DNA of 58,247 nt from Anaerotalea alkaliphila (GCF_010179735.1 NZ_JAAEEH010000018.1:1-58247); one strand, 5' to 3'; positions 19,619 to 30,003 are shown, counted from the stretch's first letter. Notes: generated from the sequence alone by a model not told the origin. Translations and numbers: made by a program.

Positions 19619-21382
19619 TTACGCCTTGTCTTTCATATGGTAATGGGTGTGGAGCAGGTGGTGGGCCTTCTCGCTCAAAGGCTTGCCCAGGAACTTCTCA
19701 TAGATTTCCGCGATTGCGGGGTTCTCATGGGACTTCCGGATGGGCATGTTCTTGTCCACCTGGTAGATGGCCGCCTGGCGCTTCATCAGGATGGAGGAAT
19801 CCCCATGGTGGTAAGGCTGTCCGGCTCCGCCGATGCAACCGCCAGGGCATGCCATGACTTCCACCGCATGGATGTTCCTGGGGTTTCCGTCCCGGATTTC
19901 CGTCAGGAGGGCTTTGGCGTTTCCAAGGCCGTGGGCGATTCCGATGTTCAGGACGACGTCGTCCATGGCTACGGAAGCCACACGGACGCCATCGAAGCCG
20001 CGGAGCTCTTCGAAGTCGATTTTGGGCAGGGGCTTCTTGGTGCGCACTTCATATGCGGTACGCACGGCAGCCTCGATTACGCCGCCGGTGGTGCCGAAGA
20101 TGACGCCGGCGCCGGTGGACATTCCCAGGGGATTGTCGAACTCGGACTCTTCCAGCTCTTCCATGTCGATGTTCATCTGCTTGATCAGGTCCGCAAGCTC
20201 CCTTGTGGACATGACCAGGTCCACATCGGGATTTCCGTCCACTGCGAACTCTTCCCTGGATGCTTCAAACTTCTTGGCCAGGCAGGGCATTACGGAAACG
20301 ACCACCAGGTCTTCCCTCTTGATGCCCAGCTTGTCGGCAAAGTAGGTCTTTGCAACGGATCCGAACATCTGCTGGGGGGACCTTGCCGTGGAGGGGATGT
20401 CGATCAGCTCGTGGAACTGGCTTTCGACGAAGTTGACCCATGCAGGGCAGCAGGAGGTCAGGATGGGCAGGGACGGACCTTCCTTGCCTTCCAGGAAGTT
20501 CTCCAGCCTTTCCAGCAGTTCCGTTCCTTCTTCCAGGATGGTCAGGTCGGCCGTGAAGTCGGTGTCGAACACATGGTCGAATCCGATGGCCTTCAACGCG
20601 CTTACCATCTTGCCGGTGACGATGGAACCGGGCTCGTTGCCGAACTCCTCACCTAGGGCCACACGGACGGCGGGTGCTGTCTGTACGATGACCGTCTTCG
20701 TGGGGTCGGCCAGGGCCTCCACCACTTTCCAGGTGTGGTTCATTTCCGTCAGGGCGCCTGTGGGGCATACGGCCACACATTGTCCGCAATGGGTGCAGAC
20801 GGTTTCCGCCATGGGAAGCTCGAACGCGGAGGATACGACCGCGTTGAATCCGCGGTTGATGCCGGAGAGGGCTCCCACTTCCTGCACCTTGTTGCACATG
20901 GTTTCACAGCGGCGGCAAAGCACGCATTTGTCCATGTCCCGGATCAGGGAAGGGGTGATGTCCTTCTTGTATGTGGACATGGCCGTTCCGGAAATGGAAT
21001 CGCCACGCAGTCCGCAGAGCTCCGTCAGGTCCTGGAGCTCGCAGTCTCCCGCTTTCGCACAGGACAGGCACTCTTTGGGATGGTCGGAAACGAGCAGCTC
21101 CAACACGGTCTTTCTGGCTTCCATGACACGGATGGTGTTGGTCTTTACGACCATGCCTTCCACGACAGGGGTGGCGCAGGACGGCGCCAGGTTTCTGCGT
21201 CCCTCCACTTCCACAACGCATACGCGGCAGGAAGCGGCCTGGTTGACCATTTTTGTGTCGTGCAGGTCCAAATGGCACAGGGTGGGGATGTCCACGCCAA
21301 TTTTCTTCGCAGCATCCAAAACGGTGCTTCCCTTGGCAACGTGAACCTCTTTCCCGTCTATAATAATTTTAACTTCTGACAT
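19619..21382 (-). CDS. hndD: [FeFe] hydrogenase catalytic subunit, HndD/HydA type
   Basis: Catalyses H2 formation or uptake. The 587-residue product carries in order an N-terminal plant-type [2Fe-2S] domain (Cys 36, 52, 55, 69), a His-ligated [4Fe-4S] (His 101, Cys 105, 108, 114), two [4Fe-4S] clusters (CVLCRRCETMC at 153-163; CTHCGQCVAVCP from 196) and the H-cluster domain. H-cluster motifs L1 TSCCPAW (309-315), L2 MPCLAKK (365-371) and L3 MACPGGCIGGAGQP (510-523) are intact. The ATG at 21382 has AAGGAGTG upstream; the longer frame starts with GTG in the RBS region. It is the last gene of hndABCD. The maturases hydEFG are not in the window. Confidence 0.96.
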   Translation of the reverse strand: MSEVKIIIDGKEVHVAKGSTVLDAAKKIGVDIPTLCHLDLHDTKMVNQAASCRVCVVEVEGRRNLAPSCATPVVEGMVVKTNTIRVMEARKTVLELLVSDHPKECLSCAKAGDCELQDLTELCGLRGDSISGTAMSTYKKDITPSLIRDMDKCVLCRRCETMCNKVQEVGALSGINRGFNAVVSSAFELPMAETVCTHCGQCVAVCPTGALTEMNHTWKVVEALADPTKTVIVQTAPAVRVALGEEFGNEPGSIVTGKMVSALKAIGFDHVFDTDFTADLTILEEGTELLERLENFLEGKEGPSLPILTSCCPAWVNFVESQFHELIDIPSTARSPQQMFGSVAKTYFADKLGIKREDLVVVSVMPCLAKKFEASREEFAVDGNPDVDLVMSTRELADLIKQMNIDMEELEESEFDNPLGMSTGAGVIFGTTGGVIEAAVRTAYEVRTKKPLPKIDFEELRGFDGVRVASVAMDDVVLNIGIAHGLGNAKALLTEIRDGNPRNIHAVEVMACPGGCIGGAGQPYHHGDSSILMKRQAAIYQVDKNMPIRKSHENPAIAEIYEKFLGKPLSEKAHHLLHTHYHMKDKA

Positions 21383-21415
21383 CGGGTACACTCCTTTATG
21401 ATTTAATGTTCCTGA

Positions 21416-23209
21416 TTAATTTACGGAAATGGCGTTGAACTTGCACTTGTCGTAGCAGGCGCCGCACTTGATGCACTTGTCCTGGTCGATGACATGGGGT
21501 TTCTTCACCTCACCGGTGATGGCCTCTACGGGACATACGCGTCTGCAGGCTGTGCAGCCTACGCATGCTTCCGGATCGATGGTGTATGTCATCAGGTGTG
21601 TGCATTGGCCGGCGGGACATTTCTTGTCCTGCACGTGTGCCAGGTACTCGTCGTAGAAGGCATCCAGGGTGGACAATACCGGGTTGGGGGCCGTCTGTCC
21701 GAGTCCGCAAAGGGCTGTGTCCTTGATGACACGGCTCAGGCGCTTCATTTCGTCCAGATGCTTGACTTCGGCTTTGCCTTCCGTAACCATCTCAAGAAGC
21801 TCGGAGAGGCGCTTGGTTCCGATGCGGCAAGGGGTGCATTTTCCACAGGACTCTTCTTCCGTAAACTCCAGGTAGAACTTGGCCACTGCAGGCATGCAGT
21901 CGTCTTCGTCCATGACGATCATTCCGCCGGATCCCATCATGGAGCCTTTTGCGATCAGGTTGTCGAAGTCGATGGGGGTGTCCAGGTCCTTTTCCGTGAG
22001 GCATCCGCCGGAAGGTCCGCCGGTCTGTACCGCCTTGAACTTCTTGCCGTTCTTGATGCCGCCGCCGATGTCGTAGATGACCTCGCGGAGGGTCGTTCCC
22101 ATGGGAACCTCGATCAGACCCACGTTGTTGATCTTTCCAGCCAATGCGAACACCTTGGTTCCCTTGGACTTCTCGGTTCCGATGCCCGCGAACCAAGCGC
22201 TTCCCTTCAGGAGGATGATGGGGATGTTGGCCAGGGTTTCCACGTTGTTCACGTTGGTGGGCTTGCCCCAGTATCCGGATTCCGCAGGGAACGGAGGTTT
22301 GGTCGTGGGCTCGCCACGCTCCCCTTCCATGGAGTGGATCAAGGCTGTTTCCTCGCCGCAGACGAAGGCGCCGGCGCCGAAGGAGAGTTCGATGTCGAAG
22401 CTGAAATCCGTACCCATGATGTTTTCGCCCAGAAGGCCTGCCTCACGGGCGTCCTGAATCCCTTTTTCCAGGCGTTTGATCGCCAGAGGATACTCGGCAC
22501 GGATGTACACCTGCCCTTTGGAGGCTCCGATGGCGTATCCGCAGATGGCCATGGCTTCGATGATGGAGTGCGGGTCCCCTTCCAGGATGGAACGGTCCAT
22601 GAACGCGCCCGGGTCTCCCTCGTCGGCGTTGCAGACCACGTACTTCTGGTCGGCATCGTATTTGCTGGCGAATTCCCATTTCAATCCTGTGGGGAATCCG
22701 CCGCCCCCACGGCCACGCAGTCCGGACTCTTTGATGACATTGATGACCTCTTGGGGTGTCATGGATGTCACAGCCATGCCCAAGGCATGGTATCCGTCAC
22801 GGGCGATGTATTCCTCCACTTTGTCCGGATCGATGAATCCGCAGTTGCGCAGGGCGATCCGCATCTGCTTCTTGTAGAAGTCCATGTTCTTGGAGTCGGC
22901 GACACGCTCTTTCTTGTCCGGATCCATGTACAGCAGACGCTCGACTTTGCGGCCTTTGACGATATGCTCCTTGACCAGCTCGGCTGCGTCGGCGGGTTTC
23001 ACTTCCACATAGAATGTGTTGTCAGGCAGAACTTTCACTACAGGACCTTTTTCACAAAAACCGAAGCATCCTGTTTTCAATACTTGGACCTGGTCTCCCA
23101 TTCCAACCGCTTCCAATTCGCTCTGGAGATTGGATACGATTAATTCGGATTCTGCGGAAATACACCCGGTACCTCCACACACCAACATGTGCATCTTAAA
23201 GTTAGACAT
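21416..23209 (-). CDS. hndC: NADH-binding NuoF-like hydrogenase subunit HndC/HydB
   Basis: Flavoprotein that exchanges electrons with NAD(P)H in the soluble hydrogenase. The 597-residue product has an N-terminal thioredoxin-like [2Fe-2S] domain (CGGTGC and TGCFGFC, four Cys), a central NuoF fold with FMN/NADH loops (GRGGGGFPTG, then ADEGDPGAFMDR), the [4Fe-4S] motif ESCGKCTPCRIGT and a C-terminal two-[4Fe-4S] ferredoxin domain (CVGCTACRRVCP and CIKCGACYDKC). This matches electron-bifurcating HydB/HndC. The ATG at 23209 has GGGAGG seven bases upstream. It lies 21 bases after hndB and 33 bases before hndD. Confidence 0.95.
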   Translation of the reverse strand: MSNFKMHMLVCGGTGCISAESELIVSNLQSELEAVGMGDQVQVLKTGCFGFCEKGPVVKVLPDNTFYVEVKPADAAELVKEHIVKGRKVERLLYMDPDKKERVADSKNMDFYKKQMRIALRNCGFIDPDKVEEYIARDGYHALGMAVTSMTPQEVINVIKESGLRGRGGGGFPTGLKWEFASKYDADQKYVVCNADEGDPGAFMDRSILEGDPHSIIEAMAICGYAIGASKGQVYIRAEYPLAIKRLEKGIQDAREAGLLGENIMGTDFSFDIELSFGAGAFVCGEETALIHSMEGERGEPTTKPPFPAESGYWGKPTNVNNVETLANIPIILLKGSAWFAGIGTEKSKGTKVFALAGKINNVGLIEVPMGTTLREVIYDIGGGIKNGKKFKAVQTGGPSGGCLTEKDLDTPIDFDNLIAKGSMMGSGGMIVMDEDDCMPAVAKFYLEFTEEESCGKCTPCRIGTKRLSELLEMVTEGKAEVKHLDEMKRLSRVIKDTALCGLGQTAPNPVLSTLDAFYDEYLAHVQDKKCPAGQCTHLMTYTIDPEACVGCTACRRVCPVEAITGEVKKPHVIDQDKCIKCGACYDKCKFNAISVN

Positions 23210-23230
23210 TTTTGAGCCTCCCTGCAAAAT

Positions 23231-23626
23231 TTATTCGATCGATTTATGTGTCGCCGGAATGATGCCGTCTACCATCACGCCGTTCTTGATGTGCTTGTCA
23301 ATGATTTCGGCCGCTTTCTCCAAGGAGACATTTCCATATACAACCGGCTCCTGTCCGGGCACTGTGACTTCAATGGTCGGCTCCGCATAGCAGTATCCCA
23401 TGCATCCTGTCTGTGTGACCACCACGTTGGTAAGCCCCGCCTTGGCGGACTCCTCCACGATGTAGTTCATCACTTCCCTGGCTCCTGCGGCGATTCCGCA
23501 TGTTGCCATGGCCACCCGCACTTGCACGAGGCTCTCGATGTTCTCGCCCTTCTCGCGCAGGTCCACTTGGGACTGGACCCTGTCCTTGATCTTCTTCAAT
23601 TCGTCAAAAGACATGATTTTTGCCAT
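23231..23626 (-). CDS. hndB: HndB-like thioredoxin-fold ferredoxin subunit
   Basis: A 131-residue small subunit matching HndB by position and pattern: an N-terminal helix rich in Lys and Glu, then a thioredoxin-like fold (VRVAMATCGIAAGAREV near 37-53, then VVVTQTGCMGYCYAEPTIEV). The protein contains only three cysteines (one in ATCG, two in GCMGYC); the second Cys of the usual four-Cys [2Fe-2S] pattern is replaced by Ala. It may carry an incompletely Cys-ligated cluster or none. AGGAGG precedes the ATG at 23626. Confidence 0.88.
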   Translation of the reverse strand: MAKIMSFDELKKIKDRVQSQVDLREKGENIESLVQVRVAMATCGIAAGAREVMNYIVEESAKAGLTNVVVTQTGCMGYCYAEPTIEVTVPGQEPVVYGNVSLEKAAEIIDKHIKNGVMVDGIIPATHKSIE

Positions 23627-23647
23627 TTTCGCATCCTCCTGCTTGGA

Positions 23648-24127
23648 TTATTTGTATTGGGCTATGATATCCTTGACCTGCTCGGGAGTGACTCTGCCGT
23701 AAACCTTCTCACCGATGGTGAATACCGGGGCCAGTCCGCAGGCTCCGATGCATCTGAGGCCTGTGATGGAGAACTTTCCGTTGGGTGTGGTCTTGCCCAC
23801 TTCCGCGCCTGTTTCCTTCTTGAGCTCGGTCAGGATCTTTTCAGCACCCCGCACATAGCAGGCTGTACCCAGACAGATGGAGATGTCCACTTCCCCTTTG
23901 GGTTCCATGGTGAAAAAGGAGTAGAAACTTACGACGCCGAACACCTTGGCTGTGGAAACCTTCATTTTTTTTGCGATGAACCGTTGTACTTCTTCCGGAA
24001 GGAATCCAAAAATGCCTTGCGCTTTGTGGAGCACCCGAATCAGCTCGCCTTTGGTGTCTGGCAGTGAGTCGATGTACTGCTCGAGTTCCTTGAATTTTTC
24101 TTCTTTTTGTTGAATGATAGCAGCCAT
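23648..24127 (-). CDS. hndA: NuoE-like [2Fe-2S] hydrogenase subunit HndA/HydC
   Basis: Electron-transfer subunit of the hydrogenase complex, homologous to the 24-kDa complex I subunit. The 159-residue product has a helical N-terminal half (IRVLHKAQGIFGFLPEEVQRFIA) and a thioredoxin-like [2Fe-2S] half with the four ligands ICLGTACYVRG and LRCIGACGLAP. AGGAGG precedes the ATG at 24127. It follows the PHP gene and precedes hndB with a 21-base gap, giving the order hndA-B-C-D known from Desulfovibrio. Confidence 0.95.
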   Translation of the reverse strand: MAAIIQQKEEKFKELEQYIDSLPDTKGELIRVLHKAQGIFGFLPEEVQRFIAKKMKVSTAKVFGVVSFYSFFTMEPKGEVDISICLGTACYVRGAEKILTELKKETGAEVGKTTPNGKFSITGLRCIGACGLAPVFTIGEKVYGRVTPEQVKDIIAQYK

Positions 24128-24168
24128 TCCTTTACCTCCTTGGTTTACGTTGCATGGAATCGTATTGA

Positions 24169-24867
24169 TTATTTGAGAACATCCAAAATGGATGAAATCG
24201 ACTTGTCCTTGACCTTGATGGTCTGCCTGCAGATGCCGATGTAGCCCAGGTCGTGGGAATCGGAGGATTGCAGGATCCGATAGGCAGGGTATTCCTCCTT
24301 GTAGGAGGCCCTGTCCGCATACTGGGAAACTTCCAGTGTCCTGATCAGCGGGTTGGGGGGGATCATGCCCAGATTGGAAATCACGCTGTAGCTGGGCCTG
24401 TCGATATGGGCCGGGATGGCGACCCCATGGTTGCGGTCCGCCAGCTCCACCACTTCTTCCAGGGACAGCCCTGTGGCGAAGGACAGCAGCCGGTCCACCT
24501 CTCCCACGACCTCGTCCTCCTGGTCCATCAGCAGCTGGGTTCCGAAGAGCTTCGGGCTGTTCTTCCTGTCCGGCAACTGGGTGTACACGACCTCCTGCAT
24601 GCGCAGGGCGTCTTCCAGCGTCTCGAACAGGCAGACCACGTGGATCTCTTCCCTGGTCTCCACCTCCATGCCGGGGATGACGACCAGTCCCGTGTCCCGG
24701 GCCACTTCCATGACCGCCCCCACATTCCCGCAGGAATTGTGGTCCGTCACTGCGATGGCGTCCAGGCCGTTGATCAGGGCCATGTTCACGATGTTGTTCG
24801 GTGTCATGTCTTCATGTCCGCAGGGTGAAAGCGCTGTATGTATGTGAAAATCATAACATAACGTCAT
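24169..24867 (-). CDS. PHP domain-containing phosphoesterase-like protein
   Basis: A 232-residue single PHP domain. Metal-binding motifs are visible: FHIHTALSPCGHEDM (HxH) near 6, VTDHN, GMEVET, IPAHIDRP and SSDSHDL. Substrate is unknown; family members include histidinol phosphatase and 3',5'-bisphosphate nucleotide phosphatases. Its place as first gene of the hydrogenase operon recurs in Clostridia and suggests a hydrogenase-linked role, but none is established. The ATG at 24867 is preferred over an upstream TTG; its ribosome binding site (GGGGGC) is weak compared with its neighbours. Confidence 0.88.
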   Translation of the reverse strand: MTLCYDFHIHTALSPCGHEDMTPNNIVNMALINGLDAIAVTDHNSCGNVGAVMEVARDTGLVVIPGMEVETREEIHVVCLFETLEDALRMQEVVYTQLPDRKNSPKLFGTQLLMDQEDEVVGEVDRLLSFATGLSLEEVVELADRNHGVAIPAHIDRPSYSVISNLGMIPPNPLIRTLEVSQYADRASYKEEYPAYRILQSSDSHDLGYIGICRQTIKVKDKSISSILDVLK

Positions 24868-24918
24868 TGTTTGCCCCCAAATTCTTGAAAAATGACGGAC
24901 TTGCAAAACACTACCGCA

Positions 24919-24947
24919 ATTATAGCAGATGGTGCTGCTTATGTAAA
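24919..24947 (-). promoter_or_regulatory. Promoter of the PHP-hndABCD operon
   Basis: Minus strand: TTTACA (24942-24947), 17-base spacer, TATAAT (24919-24924) with TG extension (TGCTATAAT). This strong promoter lies about 50 bases before the PHP start. No convincing Rex-type site was seen next to it. Confidence 0.82.
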
Positions 24948-25052
24948 GATATGCACATCATTTTTTACAATTGTTTTGCCCGTTTATGCAAGTCCCACAA
25001 AGGGATAGACAATAAATTATCAATCTGCCGTGAATATTCTATCGACATCTGC

Positions 25053-25080
25053 AATCCGCCGTAAAATCTGCGGATTTTTT
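25053..25080 (+). terminator. Plus-strand intrinsic terminator without an obvious gene
   Basis: AATCCGC (25053-25059) and GCGGATT (25070-25076) pair; the plus strand continues into a T6 tract ending at 25080. On the minus strand the hairpin is not followed by U residues, so it does not suit uvrA. No plus-strand coding sequence lies upstream, so it either ends a small RNA or blocks antisense transcription into uvrA. Confidence 0.6.
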
Positions 25081-25123
25081 AGCCGGGCTTCGAGCAAATA
25101 TTTCGAATTGTCTGCCTTCATGC

Positions 25124-25143
25124 GCGCAATCGCGCCATTGCGC
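25124..25143 (-). other. Hairpin after uvrA
   Basis: GCGCAAT (25124-25130) pairs with ATTGCGC (25137-25143) just downstream of the uvrA stop. There is no U-tract on the minus strand, so it may stabilise the mRNA 3' end rather than end transcription. Confidence 0.4.
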
Positions 25144-25151
25144 AGCCAGTT

Positions 25152-27989
25152 TCAGGGTGACTTTGTTAAGGCTTTTTTCAAGAAGCGTCCCGTATGGGAG
25201 GCCTCCATTTCCGCCACCTCTTCCGGTGTACCCTGGGCAATCACCAGCCCTCCACGGGCACCGCCCTCAGGCCCCATGTCGATGATGTGGTCCGCCACCT
25301 TGACGACGTCCAGGTTGTGTTCGATGACCAGCACCGTGTTCCCCTGGTCCACCAGCTTCTGCAGGATCTTGACCAGTTTGTGGACGTCGTCGAAGTGCAG
25401 TCCCGTGGTGGGCTCGTCCAGGATGTACATGGTCTTGCCCGTGCTCCTTTTGGAGAGCTCCGTGGCCAGCTTGATCCGTTGGGCTTCCCCACCTGACAGG
25501 GTCGTGGACGGCTGTCCCAGCTTCACATAGGAGAGCCCCACATCGTTCAATGTCTTCAGCCGGGTTTTGATCCGGGGGATGTGCTGGAAGAATTCCAGGG
25601 CGTCCTCCACGGTCATGTCCAGGACCTCCGCTATGTTCCTGTCCTTGTACCGCACCTCCAGCGTCTCCCTGTTGTAGCGCTTTCCATGGCACACTTCGCA
25701 GGGGACATAGATGTCCGGCAGGAAATTCATGGCGATCTTGATGATGCCGTCTCCACTGCAGGCCTCACACCGCCCCCCCTTCACGTTGAAGCTGAAGCGC
25801 CCCTTCTGGTAGCCCTTCATCTTGGCTTCCACCGTGGTGGCGAACAGGTCCCGGATCAGGTCGAACACCCCTGTGTAGGTGGCCGGATTGGAACGGGGGG
25901 TGCGGCCGATGGGCGACTGGTCGATGTCGATGACCTTGTCCAAGTTCTCCAGCCCCTGGATCCCCCGATGCTCCCCCGGTTTCACCTTTGCCCGGTTCAG
26001 GTCCCTTGCCAGCCGCTTGTAGAGGATCTCATTCACCAGGGAGCTCTTCCCCGAACCGGACACGCCGGTCACACAGGTCAGCACACCCAGGGGAACGGAG
26101 ACATCCAGGTCCCGCAGGTTGTTCTCCGCAGCCCCTTGGACCGTAAGCCAGCGGTCCCCCAAAGGTCTGCGGTTCTTGGGGACCTTGATCTTCTTCCTGC
26201 CCGCCAGGTAGGCGCCGGTCAGGGATTCTTGGCATTCCAGAAGCCCCTCCACCTTTCCGGCATAGACGACTTCCCCTCCGTGGACCCCTGCGCCCGGCCC
26301 GATGTCCACCACATAGTCCGCTTCATGGATGGTTTCTTCGTCGTGCTCCACCACGATCAGCGTGTTGCCCAGGTCCCGGAGCTGCTTCAGGGTGCCCAGC
26401 AACCGGTCGTTGTCCCGCTGGTGCAGTCCGATGGAAGGTTCGTCCAGGATGTAGACCACACCCACCAGCCCCGAACCGATCTGGGTGGCCAGCCGGATCC
26501 GCTGGGCCTCCCCGCCGGACAGGGTGCCGGCCGAACGGGAGAGGGACAGGTAGTCCAGACCCACATCCACCAGGAACTGGATCCTGGCCTTGATTTCCCG
26601 AAGGACCTGCTCCCCGATCATCTGCTGCCGGTCGGTCAGAGCCATCTTCTCCAGGAAGGCCCGCACGTCCACCACCGCCATGTCGGTGATGTTGGAAATG
26701 TTCTTCCCGTCGATGGTGACCGCCAGCGCTTCCGGCTTCAGCCGGGCTCCATGGCAGACCTGGCATTCGTCGTTGGTCATGAGGGCCTCGTACTCCTGCT
26801 TCAAATAGTCGGAGCCGGTTTCCCTGTACCTCCGGTGCAGGCTTTCCACAATCCCTTCGAAGGCGGTTTCATATTCCCCCTGCCCATGCTCGTTCTTGTA
26901 GCGGATCCGGAGGGTTTCCCCCCGGGATCCGTTCATGACCAGGTCCTTGACTTCCTGCGGATAGGAATCGTAGGGGACATCCAGGGAGAATCCGTACTTG
27001 GCCCCCAGGGCCTGGAAGATCCTGCGTGTATGGCTTCCCTCGTTCCCTGCGGCGACCCATCCCGGGGCCTGTATGGCCCCTTGGGCGATGCTCAGCCGTC
27101 CGTCGGGCACGATCAGGTCCGGGTCGAACTTCATCTTGAAGCCCAGGCCGTGGCACTCCGGGCAGGCCCCGAAGGGGTTGTTGAAGGAAAAAAGCCGGGG
27201 CTCTATTTCTTCGATGCTGATGTCGCAATCCACGCAAGCGAAGTTTTGGCTGAACATGGTCGTTTCCCCCCCCGGAACGTGGACCTCCAGAATCCCTCCC
27301 GTCAGCTTCATCACCGTCTCGATGGAATCCACCAGGCGTTTGGCTACGCCTTCCTTCACCACCACCCGGTCCACCACGATGGAAATGCTGTGCTTCTTGT
27401 TCTTGTCCAACAGGATCTCTTCGGACAGGTCATAGGTCGCCCCGTCCACCATCACCCGGACATAGCCGCTTCTGGCGGCCTGCTCCAGCACCTTCACATG
27501 CTGCCCTTTCCTGCCCCGGACGACAGGCGCCTGGATCTGCAGCCGGGTCCCCTCCGGCATCTGCAGGATGGCATCCACAATCTGGTCGATGGTCTGCCTT
27601 TTGATTTCCTTCCCGCAGCTGGGGCAGTGGGGGACGCCGATCCTTGCATACAGCAGCCGGAAATAGTCGTAGATTTCCGTCACCGTTCCCACCGTGGACC
27701 GGGGATTCCTGCTGGTGGTCTTCTGGTCGATGGAGATGGCCGGGGACAGCCCCTCGATGGCCTCCACATCCGGCTTTTCCATCTGTCCCAGGAATTGCCG
27801 GGCGTAGGAGGAAAGGGATTCCATATAGCGCCGCTGCCCTTCCGCATACAGCGTGTCGAAGGCCAGGGAGGACTTTCCGGATCCGCTCAAACCTGTAAAC
27901 ACCACCAGCTTGTCCCTGGGGATTTTCAGGCTGATGTTCTTCAGATTGTGTTCTTTTGCTCCCTTGATGACGATTTCATTGCTTCCCAT
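25152..27989 (-). CDS. uvrA: Excinuclease ABC subunit A
   Basis: Damage-recognition ATPase of nucleotide excision repair. The 945-residue product has two ABC modules: Walker [10 protein letters not shown] near residue 33 with signature [17 protein letters not shown], and GVSGSGKSS with [16 protein letters not shown] in the second. Zinc modules CPSCGKE, CVDCDI/CPECHG and [17 protein letters not shown] are present. The ATG at 27989 agrees with family starts. It lies 25 bases after uvrB. No U-tract terminator follows, only the hairpin at 25124-25143. Confidence 0.98.
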   Translation of the reverse strand: MGSNEIVIKGAKEHNLKNISLKIPRDKLVVFTGLSGSGKSSLAFDTLYAEGQRRYMESLSSYARQFLGQMEKPDVEAIEGLSPAISIDQKTTSRNPRSTVGTVTEIYDYFRLLYARIGVPHCPSCGKEIKRQTIDQIVDAILQMPEGTRLQIQAPVVRGRKGQHVKVLEQAARSGYVRVMVDGATYDLSEEILLDKNKKHSISIVVDRVVVKEGVAKRLVDSIETVMKLTGGILEVHVPGGETTMFSQNFACVDCDISIEEIEPRLFSFNNPFGACPECHGLGFKMKFDPDLIVPDGRLSIAQGAIQAPGWVAAGNEGSHTRRIFQALGAKYGFSLDVPYDSYPQEVKDLVMNGSRGETLRIRYKNEHGQGEYETAFEGIVESLHRRYRETGSDYLKQEYEALMTNDECQVCHGARLKPEALAVTIDGKNISNITDMAVVDVRAFLEKMALTDRQQMIGEQVLREIKARIQFLVDVGLDYLSLSRSAGTLSGGEAQRIRLATQIGSGLVGVVYILDEPSIGLHQRDNDRLLGTLKQLRDLGNTLIVVEHDEETIHEADYVVDIGPGAGVHGGEVVYAGKVEGLLECQESLTGAYLAGRKKIKVPKNRRPLGDRWLTVQGAAENNLRDLDVSVPLGVLTCVTGVSGSGKSSLVNEILYKRLARDLNRAKVKPGEHRGIQGLENLDKVIDIDQSPIGRTPRSNPATYTGVFDLIRDLFATTVEAKMKGYQKGRFSFNVKGGRCEACSGDGIIKIAMNFLPDIYVPCEVCHGKRYNRETLEVRYKDRNIAEVLDMTVEDALEFFQHIPRIKTRLKTLNDVGLSYVKLGQPSTTLSGGEAQRIKLATELSKRSTGKTMYILDEPTTGLHFDDVHKLVKILQKLVDQGNTVLVIEHNLDVVKVADHIIDMGPEGGARGGLVIAQGTPEEVAEMEASHTGRFLKKALTKSP

Positions 27990-28014
27990 GCCCTTGCCTC
28001 TTTTCTTTCTGGAT

Positions 28015-30003
28015 TCAGCGGATCTTCTGGAGCTGCACCTTCAGTCGGATCAGTTCGTCCCTGTATTTGGCCGCACTTTCAAAGTCCAGGTTGTCCGCCG
28101 CCTTCTTCATGTCTTTGGTCCGCTTGGCGATCGCCGCCTCCAGTTCCTTCCTGTCCATGGATTCCGGATCCTTGTCCAGCCGGTAGGTAGCCGGTTCCTC
28201 CGCCGCCTTGGAGATGCGGATCAGGTCCCGGACCGCTTTCCGGATGGTCTGGGGGGTGACGCCGTGCGCCTCGTTGTAGGCCTGTTGGATGGCGCGGCGC
28301 CGGTTGGTCTCCTCCATGGCCCTTGCCATGGAATCGGTGATCTTGTCCGCATAGAGCACCACCCGTCCGTCGGCGTTCCGGGCCGCCCGTCCGATGGTTT
28401 GGATCAGGGCTGTCTCCGAACGCAGGAAACCTTCCTTGTCCGCATCCAGGATGGCAACCAGGGCTACTTCCGGGATGTCCAAGCCCTCCCGCAGCAGGTT
28501 GATTCCCACCAGCACGTCGAAGATGTCCAGACGAAGGTCCCGGACGATTTCCATCCGTTCCAGCGTATGGATGTCCGAATGGAGGTACCGGATCCGTACC
28601 CCGACCTCCTTCATGTAGTCCGTCAGGTCTTCGGCCATGCGTTTGGTGAGGGTGGTGATCAGAACCTTCCCTTTCTGTCCGATGGTCCTTTGGACCTGGA
28701 CCAGCAGGTCGTCGATCTGCCCCTGGATGGGCTTGACCTCCACTTCCGGATCCAAGAGTCCTGTGGGACGGATGATCTGCTCCGCATAAATCTCCTGATG
28801 CTCTTTTTCATAGGGTCCCGGTGTGGCCGATACGAACAGGACCTGGTTGACCTTGCCCTCGAACTCCCCGAAGTTCAAGGGCCGGTTGTCCAAGGCGGAG
28901 GGAAGGCGGAAGCCGTAGTCCACCAGGGTCCGCTTCCTGGACTGGTCCCCTGCGTACATGCCCCGGATCTGGGGGATGGACTGGTGGGACTCGTCGATGA
29001 TCATGAGGAAGTCCTTGGGGAAATAGTCGATCAGGGTGTGGGGAGGCTGTCCCGGAGCCAATCCGGTCAGGTGCCTGGAATAGTTCTCGATGCCGGAACA
29101 GAATCCCGTCTCCCGGATCATCTCCATGTCGAAATTGGTCCGTTCCGCGATGCGCTGGGCTTCGATGAGCTTGTCGTTGGCTTTGAAATATTTGACCTGC
29201 GCAAGCATCTCCTCCTCGATCCCTGCGATGGCTTCCAGCATCTGCTCCCTGGGGATGACGTAGTGGGAGGCCGGAAAGATGGCCACATGGTTCAGGCTGG
29301 CCAAGGCTTCCCCCGTCAGCGTGTTGATCTCCGTAAGCCTTTCTACCTCGTCTCCGAAGAACTCCACCCGGATGGCGTTTTCTCCCGCATAAGACGGGAA
29401 GATCTCCACCACGTCCCCTCGCACCCGGAAGGTGCTGCGGGCGAAATCCAGGTCGCTCCGGCTGTACTGGATGTCCACCAGCTTCCGGAGCATTTCGTCC
29501 CGGTCTTTGGTCATTCCCGGCCGCAGGGACAGGACCATCTCCTTGTAGTCGATGGGGCTTCCCAGCCCATAGATGCAGGAGACGCTGGCGATGATGATCA
29601 CATCCCGCCTCTCGGAGAGGGCCGCCGTGGCCGAATGCCGGAGCTTGTCGATCTCCTCGTTGATGGCCGAGTCCTTTTCGATGAACGTATCCGTATGGGG
29701 CACGTAGGCTTCCGGCTGGTAGTAGTCGTAATAGCTGACGAAGTATTCCACCGCGTTGTCGGGGAAGAACTCCTTGAACTCCCCATACAGCTGGGCCGCC
29801 AAGGTCTTGTTGTGGGCGATGACCAGGGTCGGCTTCTGCAGGTTCTGTATGATGTTTGCCATGGTGAATGTCTTCCCGGAGCCCGTGACCCCCAGCAGGG
29901 TTTCAAACCGCTTCCCCTGGCCGAACCCTTCCGTCAGCCGGGCGATCGCGTCGGGCTGGTCTCCCGTGGGCTGGAATCCCGAAACCAATTCAAATCGTTC
30001 CAT
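28015..30003 (-). CDS. uvrB: Excinuclease ABC subunit B
   Basis: Helicase-like subunit that verifies damage and recruits UvrC. The 662-residue product has Walker A GVTGSGKT near 36-43, the strand-separating beta-hairpin ([13 protein letters not shown]), the helicase motifs ([18 protein letters not shown]) and a C-terminal UVR motif that binds UvrC. The ATG at 30003 has AGAGGTG five bases upstream and starts [12 protein letters not shown] as in homologues. The hairpin at 30023-30061 lies immediately upstream. Confidence 0.98.
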   Translation of the reverse strand: MERFELVSGFQPTGDQPDAIARLTEGFGQGKRFETLLGVTGSGKTFTMANIIQNLQKPTLVIAHNKTLAAQLYGEFKEFFPDNAVEYFVSYYDYYQPEAYVPHTDTFIEKDSAINEEIDKLRHSATAALSERRDVIIIASVSCIYGLGSPIDYKEMVLSLRPGMTKDRDEMLRKLVDIQYSRSDLDFARSTFRVRGDVVEIFPSYAGENAIRVEFFGDEVERLTEINTLTGEALASLNHVAIFPASHYVIPREQMLEAIAGIEEEMLAQVKYFKANDKLIEAQRIAERTNFDMEMIRETGFCSGIENYSRHLTGLAPGQPPHTLIDYFPKDFLMIIDESHQSIPQIRGMYAGDQSRKRTLVDYGFRLPSALDNRPLNFGEFEGKVNQVLFVSATPGPYEKEHQEIYAEQIIRPTGLLDPEVEVKPIQGQIDDLLVQVQRTIGQKGKVLITTLTKRMAEDLTDYMKEVGVRIRYLHSDIHTLERMEIVRDLRLDIFDVLVGINLLREGLDIPEVALVAILDADKEGFLRSETALIQTIGRAARNADGRVVLYADKITDSMARAMEETNRRRAIQQAYNEAHGVTPQTIRKAVRDLIRISKAAEEPATYRLDKDPESMDRKELEAAIAKRTKDMKKAADNLDFESAAKYRDELIRLKVQLQKIR

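Noticed and set aside
25581-28190. 869-codon plus-strand open frame opposite uvrA
   Set aside because: It is the mirror of uvrA codons, with no recognisable domain or start signal.
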